Positions 36,794 through 45,369 of a DNA stretch of 64,000 nucleotides are shown here, piece after piece. Location: contig NZ_JAKSXN010000004.1 of the NCBI RefSeq assembly GCF_022427145.1, forward strand, positions 1 through 64,000, read 5' to 3'. The position numbers and the translations under genes are program-made. The notes under the pieces are model-generated. The model was given only the letters and a program-made list of their open reading frames with translations. It had not been told where the DNA came from and did no database searches. Every line of letters starts with the position of its first letter. Position 1 is the stretch's first letter. This DNA comes from Paenibacillus timonensis (GTDB lineage: Bacteria > Bacillota > Bacilli > Paenibacillales > Paenibacillaceae).

Positions 36794-36988
36794 TTAATCG
36801 TTTGTAGAATCAATAAACTTTACATTCCTGAGGGCATATTCCAACGCCATGTTAATGATTTCGTTTCGGGAACGGTTGCTCTTTCGGGCAAGCTCATCTA
36901 ATTGTTCTTGAAGGATTTTTTCAATGCGGATCGACATCGTTACGGATTTATCTTCCCTTGGGGTTATGATGAACTCGTCATTACTCAT
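36794..36988 (-). CDS. Ribbon-helix-helix (Arc/CopG-like) protein
   Basis: This 64-residue protein has the short strand SVTMSIRIEK, then two helices LQEQLDELARKSNRS and RNEIINMALEYAL, the ribbon-helix-helix layout of small DNA-binding regulators and antitoxins. ATG at 36988 follows GAGGTGA; the frame is open further upstream. No toxin-like partner is adjacent, so it may be an orphan regulator. Confidence 0.72.
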   Translation of the reverse strand: MSNDEFIITPREDKSVTMSIRIEKILQEQLDELARKSNRSRNEIINMALEYALRNVKFIDSTND

Positions 36989-37196
36989 ATGAATCACCTC
37001 ACGTATCAGTATAGAAAGAAAGTGAGGGAATATAACATAACACAATTTCTGTTATTATTTAAATACAAATTGCAATGTAAATATGATACAATAATGATCA
37101 CAAGGGTTTGATGCGCTGACTGAGAAAGCACACCTCGTTGCACTAGACTTATCTTTAGCCCCGAGTCGGTATATTTTGTATAGGAGGGCAGCATTG

Positions 37197-37694
37197 ATGG
37201 AGATTGTTGTAGATTCCATTCCAGGTAGAGCCTTATTTTATGATGAATACGCAGACGATTTGTTTAAAGTGAAAATTTACTTGGAGGGCCAAAGGATCGT
37301 TGTCCCCATTTATGGCTATGGTCCAAATCCAGAAGAAACGGAACTCGAAGTTGAACGACATATCAATCATTTGTTGCCCTACGTTCATGACGTTAGGGTT
37401 AAACGCATTTTATTAGAAAATTTGATCGTGGACGCTAGGCTTGAATTGGATGCCTATGATGAGGAGCTAAACACGGCTTGTCCCGAAGAGCTTGCGATAA
37501 TATGGGAACCTCGCGACAGGAGTAAATGGTGGACATTGTTATACCTATCAAAGAGGGAAGTACTACAATACAGCAAGTATGAAGCACAAAGGAATCTTAA
37601 TCAGTACGAGAAGATGCTAAATGATTTGCCGAGTGATGATGAGACACCATCGCATAATGTACTCATAGATATAAAGGAACACCTGAAAGGGTGA
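37197..37694 (+). CDS. Hypothetical protein upstream of the DUF2357 nuclease
   Basis: I do not recognise this 165-residue soluble acidic protein. It starts with beta-rich sequence (PGRALFYDEYADDLFKVKIY, VVPIYGYGPNPEE) and ends in a helical part. AGGAGGG (about 8 nt before) supports ATG at 37197. It is AT-rich, unlike the next gene 50 bp downstream. It might be a truncated or small partner in a McrBC-like system, but nothing in the sequence proves this. Confidence 0.6.
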   Translation: MEIVVDSIPGRALFYDEYADDLFKVKIYLEGQRIVVPIYGYGPNPEETELEVERHINHLLPYVHDVRVKRILLENLIVDARLELDAYDEELNTACPEELAIIWEPRDRSKWWTLLYLSKREVLQYSKYEAQRNLNQYEKMLNDLPSDDETPSHNVLIDIKEHLKG

Positions 37695-37744
37695 CTTTAT
37701 GCTGAAACGACATATTACATATACCTCTCGGGGCTAATTACGAA

Positions 37745-39604
37745 GTGATTTTGCGAGAGGTGAATGAGCAGATCTATAATCTGTCTTTTGACTTTCTGCG
37801 CAAGACGTTTCAGCTTACCGGGTTAAGGGAGACCCGGCATCAGAGTGTGACGGAGTTTTTTACGATATTACAGCAGGTTTTTGGGCAACCGACCCAAGGC
37901 GTTGATCGGATCAAAAATACCCCCCACTATAAAATGCGCCGTGAATCTCATCTGGTGGAGGCGTCGAGGGCGAAGCGGGTGGGGAAGGAGAATATCGCCT
38001 TTTTGCGCAAAAGGCCGGAGCTGTTTGTTCCGGGGCAGGGGCTGCCTACGCATGTGCTTGAAACCCGGCGGTATATGGACTTCGATACGGCGGAGAATCG
38101 GTTCATCCGCTGGGTGTTGCTGCGCATTACTTCGAAGCTAAAGGAACTACGGTCCTACGTTGCGAAAAAAGGAACCGCGGATCCCGTCTTACTGAAGAAA
38201 ATTGACGTGATGCGTTCGCAGTTGCAGCGGCTGTTACAGCAGGATTTTTTACAAGTTGGGGATATGAAGCAGGTTTCGATCACGCTGGTCCTGCAGATGG
38301 CTCCGGGGTATCGGGAGGTCCATCGGATTTATCTCTTGCTGATGAAGGGGCTCTCGATTCAAGGGGATCTGTTCCGGTTATCGATGAAGGATCTGGCGCA
38401 GTTGTATGAGTACTGGTGTTTCCTGAAAATCCACGATTTGATGCGGCGGAAATATGAGCTGGTGAGCCAGGATCTGATTAAGGTGAATCGGACGGGTCTG
38501 TTTGTGACGTTGGATCGCGGGCAGAAGGCGAAGATGGTCTATCGGAATCCGCGGAATGGGGAGGTTTTTACGCTCTACTACAATTCCTTGCCTCAGGGAG
38601 ATGGTCACTCTACGCTAGCGCAGAGACCCGATAACGTGCTGACTTTGAAAAAGAATGATGCGGCGATTGAGTATAAGTATATTTTTGATGCGAAATACCG
38701 CTTGAACCCCGCTTATGAGGGGACGCCTTACTGGAAGAAGTACAAGCAGCCGGGGCCTGAGGAGGACGACATCAACACGATGCACCGGTATCGGGATGCG
38801 ATTGTGTACCAGGATCAACGGAACGGTGAGTATGAGCGGAGTATGTTTGGGGCGTATGTGCTGTTTCCGTATCCGGATGAGGCGAAGTTTAGGGAGCATC
38901 CTTTTTACAAAAGCATTCAGCTCGTCAACATCGGGGCGATCCCGTTTCTGCCGAACACGACGGATTTGATGGAACAACTGCTGGAGGAGATCATCCAAGA
39001 CAGCCCGGAGAAAGCCTACGAACGTTCCACTCGCCCTCGCGGGACGAAGGAATATTACTACAACAAGTTTGCGGGTAAGAATGTCCTGGTAGGTTCGCTC
39101 AGGGAGCCTTCCCAACTGGAGATGGCCTTAAAACATCAGTTCTACCATATGCCGCTGAAAAATATCGTCGACCACAAGCTGCTAACTCAAATCGAATACA
39201 TCGCCATGTGCCAGTCTCGCAAAAAGTTTCAGGGCCCAGGGAACACCGGCATTCATTGGTTCGGGCGCGTCCTGGATTGGAAAGTGGTCCGGAGACGGGA
39301 AATTACGGAACGGCCGGCCCGGTCCGGAACGGAAGAGGAGCTATATGTTAAGTTTACGATTGAACGTTGGGAGCGGCGGGACAAGCCGATTGCTCTAGGA
39401 GGACAAGGGATTTACACCTGCCTCTACACGAGCAAGTACATGTTTGATCGGGCCAGTGAAATTGCCGAGTTGAAGTTGGAGAATGAGGAAGATCTGCGAG
39501 AATGGCGCGAAGCTCGTAGACTGGGTAAGGTGAAGGTGCAACTGGATCACACCGATGTGGACTTGGCCGAGAAAGTGGTGGGGATTCGGGTGGAGGAGTC
39601 GTAG
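37745..39604 (+). CDS. DUF2357/DUF524-like PD-(D/E)XK nuclease, probably lacking its N-terminus
   Basis: This 619-residue protein resembles the McrC-like component of LlaJI-type and McrBC-type restriction systems: a helical DUF2357-like region (about 50-250; VLETRRYMDFDTAENRFIRW) then a nuclease core with AAIEYKYIFDAKYRLNP (about residue 305-320), whose Asp-Ala-Lys fits the nuclease motif. Family members are often longer at the N-terminus and follow an AAA+ McrB-like GTPase; neither is present here. The frame is open from 37706 with only GTG (37745) and TTG starts and no good ribosome binding site. GC content rises sharply from this point. Probably a truncated remnant. Confidence 0.68.
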   Translation: MILREVNEQIYNLSFDFLRKTFQLTGLRETRHQSVTEFFTILQQVFGQPTQGVDRIKNTPHYKMRRESHLVEASRAKRVGKENIAFLRKRPELFVPGQGLPTHVLETRRYMDFDTAENRFIRWVLLRITSKLKELRSYVAKKGTADPVLLKKIDVMRSQLQRLLQQDFLQVGDMKQVSITLVLQMAPGYREVHRIYLLLMKGLSIQGDLFRLSMKDLAQLYEYWCFLKIHDLMRRKYELVSQDLIKVNRTGLFVTLDRGQKAKMVYRNPRNGEVFTLYYNSLPQGDGHSTLAQRPDNVLTLKKNDAAIEYKYIFDAKYRLNPAYEGTPYWKKYKQPGPEEDDINTMHRYRDAIVYQDQRNGEYERSMFGAYVLFPYPDEAKFREHPFYKSIQLVNIGAIPFLPNTTDLMEQLLEEIIQDSPEKAYERSTRPRGTKEYYYNKFAGKNVLVGSLREPSQLEMALKHQFYHMPLKNIVDHKLLTQIEYIAMCQSRKKFQGPGNTGIHWFGRVLDWKVVRRREITERPARSGTEEELYVKFTIERWERRDKPIALGGQGIYTCLYTSKYMFDRASEIAELKLENEEDLREWREARRLGKVKVQLDHTDVDLAEKVVGIRVEES

Positions 39605-39624
39605 GGGTATGGCTCACCATTATG

Positions 39625-39654
39625 AACACCATCCGCAAGAGGATGGTGTTTTGC
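39625..39654. terminator. Terminator between convergent genes
   Basis: Perfect 10-bp stem AACACCATCC/GGATGGTGTT with a 6-nt loop, between the nuclease gene (+) and the doc-like gene (-). Confidence 0.75.
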
Positions 39655-39657
39655 ACT

Positions 39658-40065
39658 TTATGAATTGGGAACCGTGATGCAGTGAGCCTCAATAATCGAA
39701 ACCATCTCTTGAAAATGAAAACGATGATTAACCATATCTACTGTAAAATCCTCGGCTTTCTTTGTGTCCATCTTGAAGTGCAGGCCATTATAGCGCAGGA
39801 ATACAACCAGTGCTGTAAAAGCAGTCCGTTTGTTTGCGTTGTGAAAAGGATGGTTTTGGCCGAGCGATTCGAACATAGCTGCGGCTTTTTCGAAAATAGT
39901 AGGATAAGCATCTTCGCCAAAGGCAGAAGATTGAGGTCGATGGACAGCCGATTCGAGCAATCCAGGTTCTTTAACTCCAATGTGTTCCCCCGGGCTATAT
40001 CGTTGAATCATGGCAACATTGATTGCTATTACTTCTTGGACGGATAAATAACGGATGGATGTCAT
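39658..40065 (-). CDS. Doc-type toxin (Fic family)
   Basis: This 135-residue protein carries the Fic/Doc active-site motif HPFHNANKRTA (about residues 72-82), as in death-on-curing toxins that phosphorylate elongation factor Tu. Overall length and RYLSVQEVIAIN start match the Doc group. Its ATG overlaps the stop of the antitoxin gene by 4 bp, the usual order of antitoxin then toxin. Confidence 0.88.
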   Translation of the reverse strand: MTSIRYLSVQEVIAINVAMIQRYSPGEHIGVKEPGLLESAVHRPQSSAFGEDAYPTIFEKAAAMFESLGQNHPFHNANKRTAFTALVVFLRYNGLHFKMDTKKAEDFTVDMVNHRFHFQEMVSIIEAHCITVPNS

Positions 40066-40325
40066 CTGTCTTTAAGTCCTCGAAGCGTTTGATCGTATTC
40101 TTCAATGACATCCGTCAATGTATCCATGAAGTCCGCACTTATTCCTTCAGGCAAGGAGACTTTTGTTGACTTCTTAATAATAATTTCTCCTGTGGCTGGA
40201 CTAACCTCAATGGTGACGGTGTCACCTTGATCCAGTCCAATTTGCTTCAAGGCATCCGTCATGGTTATACCGAGGCTGTTGCCAAATTTGGTCACTTTCC
40301 GTTCCATCTCAATCATCCTGTTCAT
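40062..40325 (-). CDS. AbrB/MazE-type antitoxin
   Basis: This 87-residue protein starts with a SpoVT/AbrB swapped-hairpin DNA-binding domain (KVTKFGNSLGITMTDALKQI, GDTVTIEVSP) followed by a tail that should bind the toxin. AAGGAGG is 7 nt before the ATG. It pairs with the doc-like toxin; an AbrB-type rather than Phd-type antitoxin is a common variant of Doc modules. It probably represses its own promoter. Confidence 0.82.
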   Translation of the reverse strand: MNRMIEMERKVTKFGNSLGITMTDALKQIGLDQGDTVTIEVSPATGEIIIKKSTKVSLPEGISADFMDTLTDVIEEYDQTLRGLKDR

Positions 40326-40383
40326 TAGGTTTCCTCCTTATCATCATATTCAATTGTTATAACAATTATACAGTTATAAAATC

Positions 40384-40511
40384 GAGAAGACAATCAGGCT
40401 GACCTGGAATTGAGCCGATTACGGGGCGTCCCAGTATCGCATACGATGCTTAGGTTAGGTGACATCAAAACCGTGACTACACCTGTAGAAGCTTGTGTTG
40501 TCTTCATTCAT
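40384..40511 (+). pseudogene. Decayed ssrA fragment
   Basis: AAGACAATCAGGCTGACC, GGTGACATCAAAACCGTGAC and TACACCTGTAGAAGCTTGTG align in order with ssrA 25547-25636 (AGATAATCAGGCTGACCC, GGTGACATCAAATCTGTCAC, TACACCCGTAGAAACCTATG), with an insertion of about 25-35 nt in between. It must come from another insertion at ssrA. Confidence 0.8.
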
Positions 40512-40578
40512 GCGGATGATAGAAGACCCTATGCGAAACGGTCAGCTCAAGCCGTGACGGAAAGCTTGTCAACTCAGG

Positions 40579-40624
40579 TTGATAAACTTTCTTTTTATTT
40601 CTATACTATTGATAATCGTTATCA
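40579..40624 (+). promoter_or_regulatory. Promoter with Fur box for the AraC-type regulator
   Basis: TTGATA (40579-40584), exact 17-bp spacer, TATACT (40602-40607), then a perfect palindrome TGATAATCGTTATCA (40610-40624) matching the GATAAT-type Fur box over the expected transcription start. This places the coding start downstream. Confidence 0.75.
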
Positions 40625-40676
40625 CTCGTGGAGATCGATAGATTTTCGAGATTGGTCGAAGGGACTGCGTATTAAC

Positions 40677-42311
40677 ATGAATCAGAATAGATCAGCCGGG
40701 ATTCCATTTCGCGATCTGCATTTTTCGATGACCGGCATCCACTATCGAAAACTAACAACCGGGTTAACGGATGAGCTGACAGGTACGCATACGCTGTTGC
40801 TGATTGCAGGAGGACAAGGAAAGCTGGAGGGGAGCGGCCTCCATGTCGAGCTGAATCGGGGGAACAGTCTGTTGTTGCCTCCGGTAACCACAGCGAGGAT
40901 CCATCAAGAGGGGAAGCAAACGCTTCTCTATTATTTGCTGTCCTTCACGGTGTATCGTATGGAAGATGCACGAGGGAATGGAGAGGTTCGTCTGATACCA
41001 AGCAGCCAAGAAGAGACGCTTCCATATGGAGATATGGCGGCAACGGCGTTCAGTCGGCTAGAGGAAATGATGATGGAATTGTACCGGCATGCTGACGAAC
41101 ATGAGGGTCAACTTCAGATGGCCGATCACTTCCGATTTCAGAATTTGATGTATTTTATTCTCGAACGGAAGGTTGACCCAGCGGGGAAGGAAAGTCCGGA
41201 AGCGGCTGTGGGCCGGACGATTCAGTACATCCAGCAGCATTATCAAGAAGCGATAAACGTGGAGCAACTGGCGCAAATGGCGGGCATAAGCCGGCGCTGG
41301 TACAGTTCCTTATTCAAGGAACAAACAGGGCAAAGCCCAAACCATTATTTGACCGATCTTCGAATCCGCCGTGCGAAGGAAATGCTTCATATGACCGGCA
41401 ACCGTTTCTATGACATCGCGCGGCAAGTCGGCTTTCAGGACGAACACTATTTCAGCAGGCGGTTCAAGCAGACCGTCGGGCTTTCTCCCCGACAGTATGT
41501 TACGAACCGGCGATATCTGGGGATGTCCGTCACGTATCCGGAGCTTCTGTATTCGCTTGGCATTACGCCAGTCGCCGCCCTCGTATTCCAGAATGATTTC
41601 CCCTCCTATCTTAAAAGTGAGTTTTCAGGTGTCTATCGCTTGAACGGTTCGAAGAAGCCCGATTATGAATCCATTCGGTCAGCAAGGCCCGACTTCATAC
41701 TGGCACCGGCCTGGCAGGACCAGCATCACTACGAGGAGTTGTCCCGAATAGCTCCGACCGTATTGCTGCCTGAACAAGAGGATTGGCGAGATGAATTGCG
41801 AGATATGGCGGAAATTTTGGGAAAGAGAAAAGAAGCCGAACGAGTCATACAGGATTATGAGTCCAGAATCGCTGTAGCGAAAGAGCGTTTGCAGTCGATG
41901 ATCGGAGACGAATCGGTCATGTATGTGCGGATATCGGGAGATGAAGCCTATATCCATGGCATGCATTCGCATAGAGGAAAAACCATTCACCGGGAACTGG
42001 GATTAAAGCCTGCCGCGTTATTATATAACGAGAATCCGGGTATCGCTTTGTCCAGCGAGACCTTAAGGCGATTAAGTATCGATCATATCATTCTGCATAT
42101 CGACGAACAGATACAGGCTAGGGAATTCTATGAGGAATTGTCGCAAAGCGAGCAGTGGAACGGTTTGACGGCGGTCATGAATAAGCAGGTATATCCTGTA
42201 AGAGGTAGGGATTGGTATAACTTTTCTTTTTCTCCAATCGCTACATGTTATGCCGCGGAAGAAATGGTTCGGATTCTTGAAAAAAGGCAACGCAAGCCTC
42301 GACATTCCTAA
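40677..42311 (+). CDS. AraC-type regulator fused to a siderophore-binding-protein domain (Btr/YbbB-like)
   Basis: This 544-residue protein has a cupin-like N-terminal part (about 1-160), two AraC helix-turn-helices (about 185-285; YQEAINVEQLAQMAGISRRW, FYDIARQVGFQDEHYFSRRF) and a C-terminal FhuD-like domain (about 290-540; GMSVTYPELLYSLGITPVAA). Such fusions bind ferri-siderophore inside the cell and activate uptake genes. The frame is open from 40410, but that part is the decayed ssrA and the Fur promoter, so ATG 40677 is chosen; GAAGGGA lies 12 nt upstream. The C-terminal domain closely resembles the product of the next gene. Confidence 0.85.
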   Translation: MNQNRSAGIPFRDLHFSMTGIHYRKLTTGLTDELTGTHTLLLIAGGQGKLEGSGLHVELNRGNSLLLPPVTTARIHQEGKQTLLYYLLSFTVYRMEDARGNGEVRLIPSSQEETLPYGDMAATAFSRLEEMMMELYRHADEHEGQLQMADHFRFQNLMYFILERKVDPAGKESPEAAVGRTIQYIQQHYQEAINVEQLAQMAGISRRWYSSLFKEQTGQSPNHYLTDLRIRRAKEMLHMTGNRFYDIARQVGFQDEHYFSRRFKQTVGLSPRQYVTNRRYLGMSVTYPELLYSLGITPVAALVFQNDFPSYLKSEFSGVYRLNGSKKPDYESIRSARPDFILAPAWQDQHHYEELSRIAPTVLLPEQEDWRDELRDMAEILGKRKEAERVIQDYESRIAVAKERLQSMIGDESVMYVRISGDEAYIHGMHSHRGKTIHRELGLKPAALLYNENPGIALSSETLRRLSIDHIILHIDEQIQAREFYEELSQSEQWNGLTAVMNKQVYPVRGRDWYNFSFSPIATCYAAEEMVRILEKRQRKPRHS

Positions 42312-42383
42312 AACGGAAGCCGCACTTCCCAATTCTCCAAGCCGTCATTCTCATTCCTCCATAGGCGGAGTGCAGTGGTTTAT

Positions 42384-42410
42384 TTATAATGAGAATGAGA
42401 ATTATTATTA
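42384..42410 (+). promoter_or_regulatory. Fur box before the siderophore-binding lipoprotein
   Basis: TATAATGAGAATGAGAATTA (from 42385) followed by TTATTA matches the repeated NATWAT-hexamer form of a Fur box and overlaps a TATAAT -10 box. Confidence 0.65.
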
Positions 42411-42440
42411 ATTAGAGCATAGACTTGGAGGAACGAGCGA

Positions 42441-43451
42441 ATGAAACGGACAAGAAACAGGATGGCCTTATTCGTATCCTTAGGGGTACTTTTGTTGTGC
42501 GCAGCTTGCGGTGCGGGGGGCAATAAGCCAGCTCCTGCGGCCGAAGAAGCATCGAATACCGCATCAAATGCGACCCGGACAGCAACTTCATCGGCAGCAC
42601 AAAAGCAGCGTGTCGTCAAAAGCATGAAAGGGGATATTACGGTGCCCGCCGATCCTGAAAGAGTGATTGGCACTACGGTGACCTATCCGGAGTTCTTATT
42701 TGCGCTGGGCATAACGCCGGTTGCAGCTGAAAATTATCATGAGGAATTCCCGTCGTATTTCAACGGGGGCTTCAAAGAGGTCATAGATCTGGGAGCGGTG
42801 GATAGCCCTAATTTCGAAGCCGTACTTGCTGCCGAACCGGATCTCATCCTTGCGCCGGCTTGGAGGGATGAGAAGAGCTACGACCAGCTTGCGAAAATCG
42901 CCCCAACGGTGTTGCTGCCGAACCGGGACGATTGGCGCGATGAGCTTCGGGATATCGGGGAAGCGCTCGGAAGAACGGAGAAGGCCGAACAAGCCATTCA
43001 GGAATATGAACGTACAACGGGAGAGGCGAAAGAAAAGCTCCATACATTAATCGGGGACGAAACCGTTGCTTATATGAGAATAACTCCAAAGGGAGTCTTT
43101 ATTTATGGGGCCGATTCAAGCAGAGGGCGTATTATTCACGAGGAGCTTGGCCTGAAACCTGTTAAAGCTTTTCCGCAAGAAGAGAGCACCGTGCAGATTT
43201 CTTTAGAAATACTGCCGGAATACAATCCGGATCATATCATTCTCCAGGTGGACAGCGGCTCGGAAGCGGAACAAGCGAAAATGGAATATGAAAATATGGC
43301 AATCAGTTCAATATGGAAAAATTTGAATGCAGTCAAAAATGGCCACGTTTATCTTGTAGGAGACAATGAGTGGTTTAACTTTGGTTTTTCGCCTGTAGCC
43401 AACACCTATGCCATTGACGAGATCGTGAAAGTCATTGAACAGAACAACTAA
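42441..43451 (+). CDS. Iron-siderophore ABC transporter binding lipoprotein
   Basis: This 336-residue protein should capture a ferri-siderophore at the cell surface. The signal peptide ends in LLLCAAC; an Ala/Ser/Thr-rich linker is followed by a FhuD/BtuF-type binding fold (RVIGTTVTYPEFLFALGITP, EPDLILAPAWRDEKSYDQL, IAPTVLLPNRDDWRDELRDI). GGAGGAACGAGCG precedes the ATG. Controlled by the Fur box upstream and probably by the AraC-type regulator. No permease or ATPase gene follows, so it must share a transporter encoded elsewhere. Confidence 0.9.
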   Translation: MKRTRNRMALFVSLGVLLLCAACGAGGNKPAPAAEEASNTASNATRTATSSAAQKQRVVKSMKGDITVPADPERVIGTTVTYPEFLFALGITPVAAENYHEEFPSYFNGGFKEVIDLGAVDSPNFEAVLAAEPDLILAPAWRDEKSYDQLAKIAPTVLLPNRDDWRDELRDIGEALGRTEKAEQAIQEYERTTGEAKEKLHTLIGDETVAYMRITPKGVFIYGADSSRGRIIHEELGLKPVKAFPQEESTVQISLEILPEYNPDHIILQVDSGSEAEQAKMEYENMAISSIWKNLNAVKNGHVYLVGDNEWFNFGFSPVANTYAIDEIVKVIEQNN

Positions 43452-43472
43452 CCGGAACGGGGGCGAACCACG

Positions 43473-44036
43473 ATGAGCGATGAACTGTCCCGCGTGATCC
43501 GGGAGAGGAGAACCGTCAGGAGATACAGCCAGAAGGAGATAACGGATGAGCTTATTCTGGAATTGCTTGACGATGCGGTGTGGGCTCCTTATCATTCGGC
43601 CAGGGAACCATGGCGTTTCATCCTGTTTAAAGAAGAAGGACGGAGAACATTTGCGCGGGCGGTTCTCCAAACCTATACCAGGGAAGAACTCGAGCAATAT
43701 GGCGAGTCAGCGGAACGGGATTATTGTGATAATGCCGTCGCGCATCTGATTGTTGTCGCCAAAGAAGAACCGCGTCCGAGAGAGGCCGAGGAGGCTCTTC
43801 TGGCATGTGCGGCACTTATTCAGAACTTTCAGCTTCTGGCATGGAGCCGAGGAATCGGGGTTGTATGGAAAACCAACGAGTACAACTGGGATCCGCGATT
43901 CCGCAAGGTTGTCGGGGTTCGGCCGGGGGAGAAGGTTGTCGGCACGCTTCATATGGGTTACTACCCTTTGGACAAATTACCGAAGCCGCGCCCCCGCCGA
44001 AGGGCGGAGCACTTAATAAGCTGGCATAAATCGTAA
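43473..44036 (+). CDS. Nitroreductase-family flavoprotein
   Basis: This 187-residue protein matches the FMN-dependent nitroreductase fold: VIRERRTVRRYSQKEI (FMN phosphate binding), DDAVWAPYHSAREPWRFILF, and GVVWKTNEYNWDPRFRKVVG with a C-terminal GTLHMGYYPL. It starts 21 bp after the siderophore-binding gene and is likely co-transcribed, so reduction of ferri-siderophore or a related redox step is possible but unproven. Confidence 0.85.
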   Translation: MSDELSRVIRERRTVRRYSQKEITDELILELLDDAVWAPYHSAREPWRFILFKEEGRRTFARAVLQTYTREELEQYGESAERDYCDNAVAHLIVVAKEEPRPREAEEALLACAALIQNFQLLAWSRGIGVVWKTNEYNWDPRFRKVVGVRPGEKVVGTLHMGYYPLDKLPKPRPRRRAEHLISWHKS

Positions 44037-44038
44037 AG

Positions 44039-44063
44039 TGGAGAGGGCAATCCCTCTCCTTTA
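44039..44063 (+). terminator. Terminator of the siderophore operon
   Basis: Perfect 8-bp stem GGAGAGGG/CCCTCTCC with a CAAT loop, directly after the nitroreductase stop; the following T-run is short. Confidence 0.6.
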
Positions 44064-44193
44064 GCATTCTGTTACAAAAGGTCAACCTATATCGTTTATA
44101 CGTTAGAACAGGTTTGTCTGGATTCCATCCGCAAAGAAGTACGCCGTTTGCAACGATCTTTTTCGATAACAGCATTTTTTCTGGAGGGAAATG

Positions 44194-44613
44194 ATGAAGA
44201 CAATGAACATCACGGGTATATGTTTTTTATTCGCCTTACTCTTATCCGCGTGTAACAATCAACAAACGGTATCAGAACAATCGCCAATCATGGACGGGAA
44301 AGCAGAAATCTTAGAGGTATCCACGGATTTACCGAAGAATGCTGGGTGGTGGATTGTTCATAAAGATGTGAATGCGATGACCATTCAGGTAGAGGCTAAA
44401 CATGTCGAAACCGTTCTATTTTGGATTACTCCGACGGGTACGGAAACTTGGGGGGAAAGAGAACTCATTGGTTATGATAAGGATGGGAGTGACGGCTGGT
44501 CTTTGACATGGAACTTCGGCAACCGGAGTTTTCACGACCGCATTTATGTTCAAGCCTTAGGAAGTGATGGGGCTACTCAGAACACAGAGATCATTAGTAT
44601 TACTTCAGAATGA
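44194..44613 (+). CDS. Small lipoprotein of unknown function
   Basis: This 139-residue protein has a signal peptide ending in lipobox LLSAC and a beta-rich body (NAMTIQVEAKHVETVLFWIT, GWSLTWNFGNRSFHDRIYVQ) that looks like a small beta-sandwich. ATG at 44194 is favoured over 44191 because GGAGGG lies 5 nt before it. No recognised family. Convergent with the next lipoprotein gene. Confidence 0.7.
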   Translation: MKTMNITGICFLFALLLSACNNQQTVSEQSPIMDGKAEILEVSTDLPKNAGWWIVHKDVNAMTIQVEAKHVETVLFWITPTGTETWGERELIGYDKDGSDGWSLTWNFGNRSFHDRIYVQALGSDGATQNTEIISITSE

Positions 44614-44645
44614 AAATGATAGAACTGCATGCGCAGTCATTTTAT
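44613..44645. terminator. Bidirectional hairpin between convergent lipoprotein genes
   Basis: Stem AAAATGA/TCATTTT with an inner ACTGC/GCAGT stem and a 4-nt bulge, between two convergent stops. Confidence 0.55.
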
Positions 44646-45140
44646 TGTATTTGCGATTTCAATTAACTTTTGGTAATCGTATAACGGTTCAAGATTGTTA
44701 TTTTTCCCTGAAATAAGAGAGTAAGTTAAACCCTCGTTTCTCCAATAGATGGCACTTACATGTTCGTTTCCTTGGTCCCATGTTTGCGAACCGTTAGCTA
44801 ATTTTTGACCTTTCTTCCCACTCGGAGGCGTATCAGCTTTTGAGTTTGTAATCATAAGGATCAGGTTCAATCCTTCATCAGCATTTGCATACGTAATTTC
44901 TACTGTATCAAACTTACCATCGGTATCTAAAATCCTTGCTGATTTTTGAGTAACTGGGAAAGGAATGGATGGTTGTTTTATTTCAAACGGGACCTTATTT
45001 TCCGCCTCTTCAATTGAAATTTCGACTGGAGGACGTAGATCCAAATTAGTCGTAGGTGGCTTACCTTCCGTATTTTGTGAGCAGGCAGACAATAAAAGTG
45101 GCACCATACATAGGAACAGCAACTTATGTACAGGTTTCAT
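44637..45140 (-). CDS. Small lipoprotein of unknown function
   Basis: This 167-residue protein has a signal peptide with lipobox LLSAC, a short linker, and a body containing VTQKSARILDTDGKFDTVEI and a C-terminal LISGKNNNLEPLYDYQKLIE. It resembles small DUF4367-like lipoproteins of Bacillales, but I cannot assign it firmly. GAGGTGA precedes the ATG. Confidence 0.7.
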   Translation of the reverse strand: MKPVHKLLFLCMVPLLLSACSQNTEGKPPTTNLDLRPPVEISIEEAENKVPFEIKQPSIPFPVTQKSARILDTDGKFDTVEITYANADEGLNLILMITNSKADTPPSGKKGQKLANGSQTWDQGNEHVSAIYWRNEGLTYSLISGKNNNLEPLYDYQKLIEIANTIK

Positions 45141-45254
45141 TTAATCACCTCGATACCAGAATAGTTACTTCTACTACGTTTCCATTAGCTGGGAAGTTGC
45201 ATTAGAATGTACATGTAATCAGTCCTATTCATTTACTAGTCAATAGAGGTGAAA

Positions 45255-45267
45255 CCCTCGCCTCCAT
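45255..45267 (+). repeat. 13-bp ssrA end fragment
   Basis: CCCTCGCCTCCAT is identical to the last bases of ssrA plus one flanking base (25664-25676). Short, but found within 350 bp of the long copy. Confidence 0.45.
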
Positions 45268-45281
45268 GAAACAAGACGAAC

Positions 45282-45318
45282 AAGCCTTCAGCCAATGATG
45301 TGGTTGATGGCTTTTTTA
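45282..45318 (+). terminator. Hairpin after the short ssrA fragment
   Basis: AAGCC-TCA-CCA pairs with TGG-TGA-GGCTT, followed by T6. Its place just after an ssrA end fragment suggests that it was an ssrA terminator of an incoming element. Confidence 0.6.
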
Positions 45319-45369
45319 TGTGTATAATAATGTAAAGCAATGAACAGAAAACAGAACGAGGTCCTCGTT

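Noticed and set aside
37745-39604. Complete McrBC system
   Set aside because: No McrB-like AAA GTPase is encoded next to it.
40410-40676. N-terminal extension of the siderophore regulator
   Set aside because: It consists of an ssrA relic and a promoter with Fur box.
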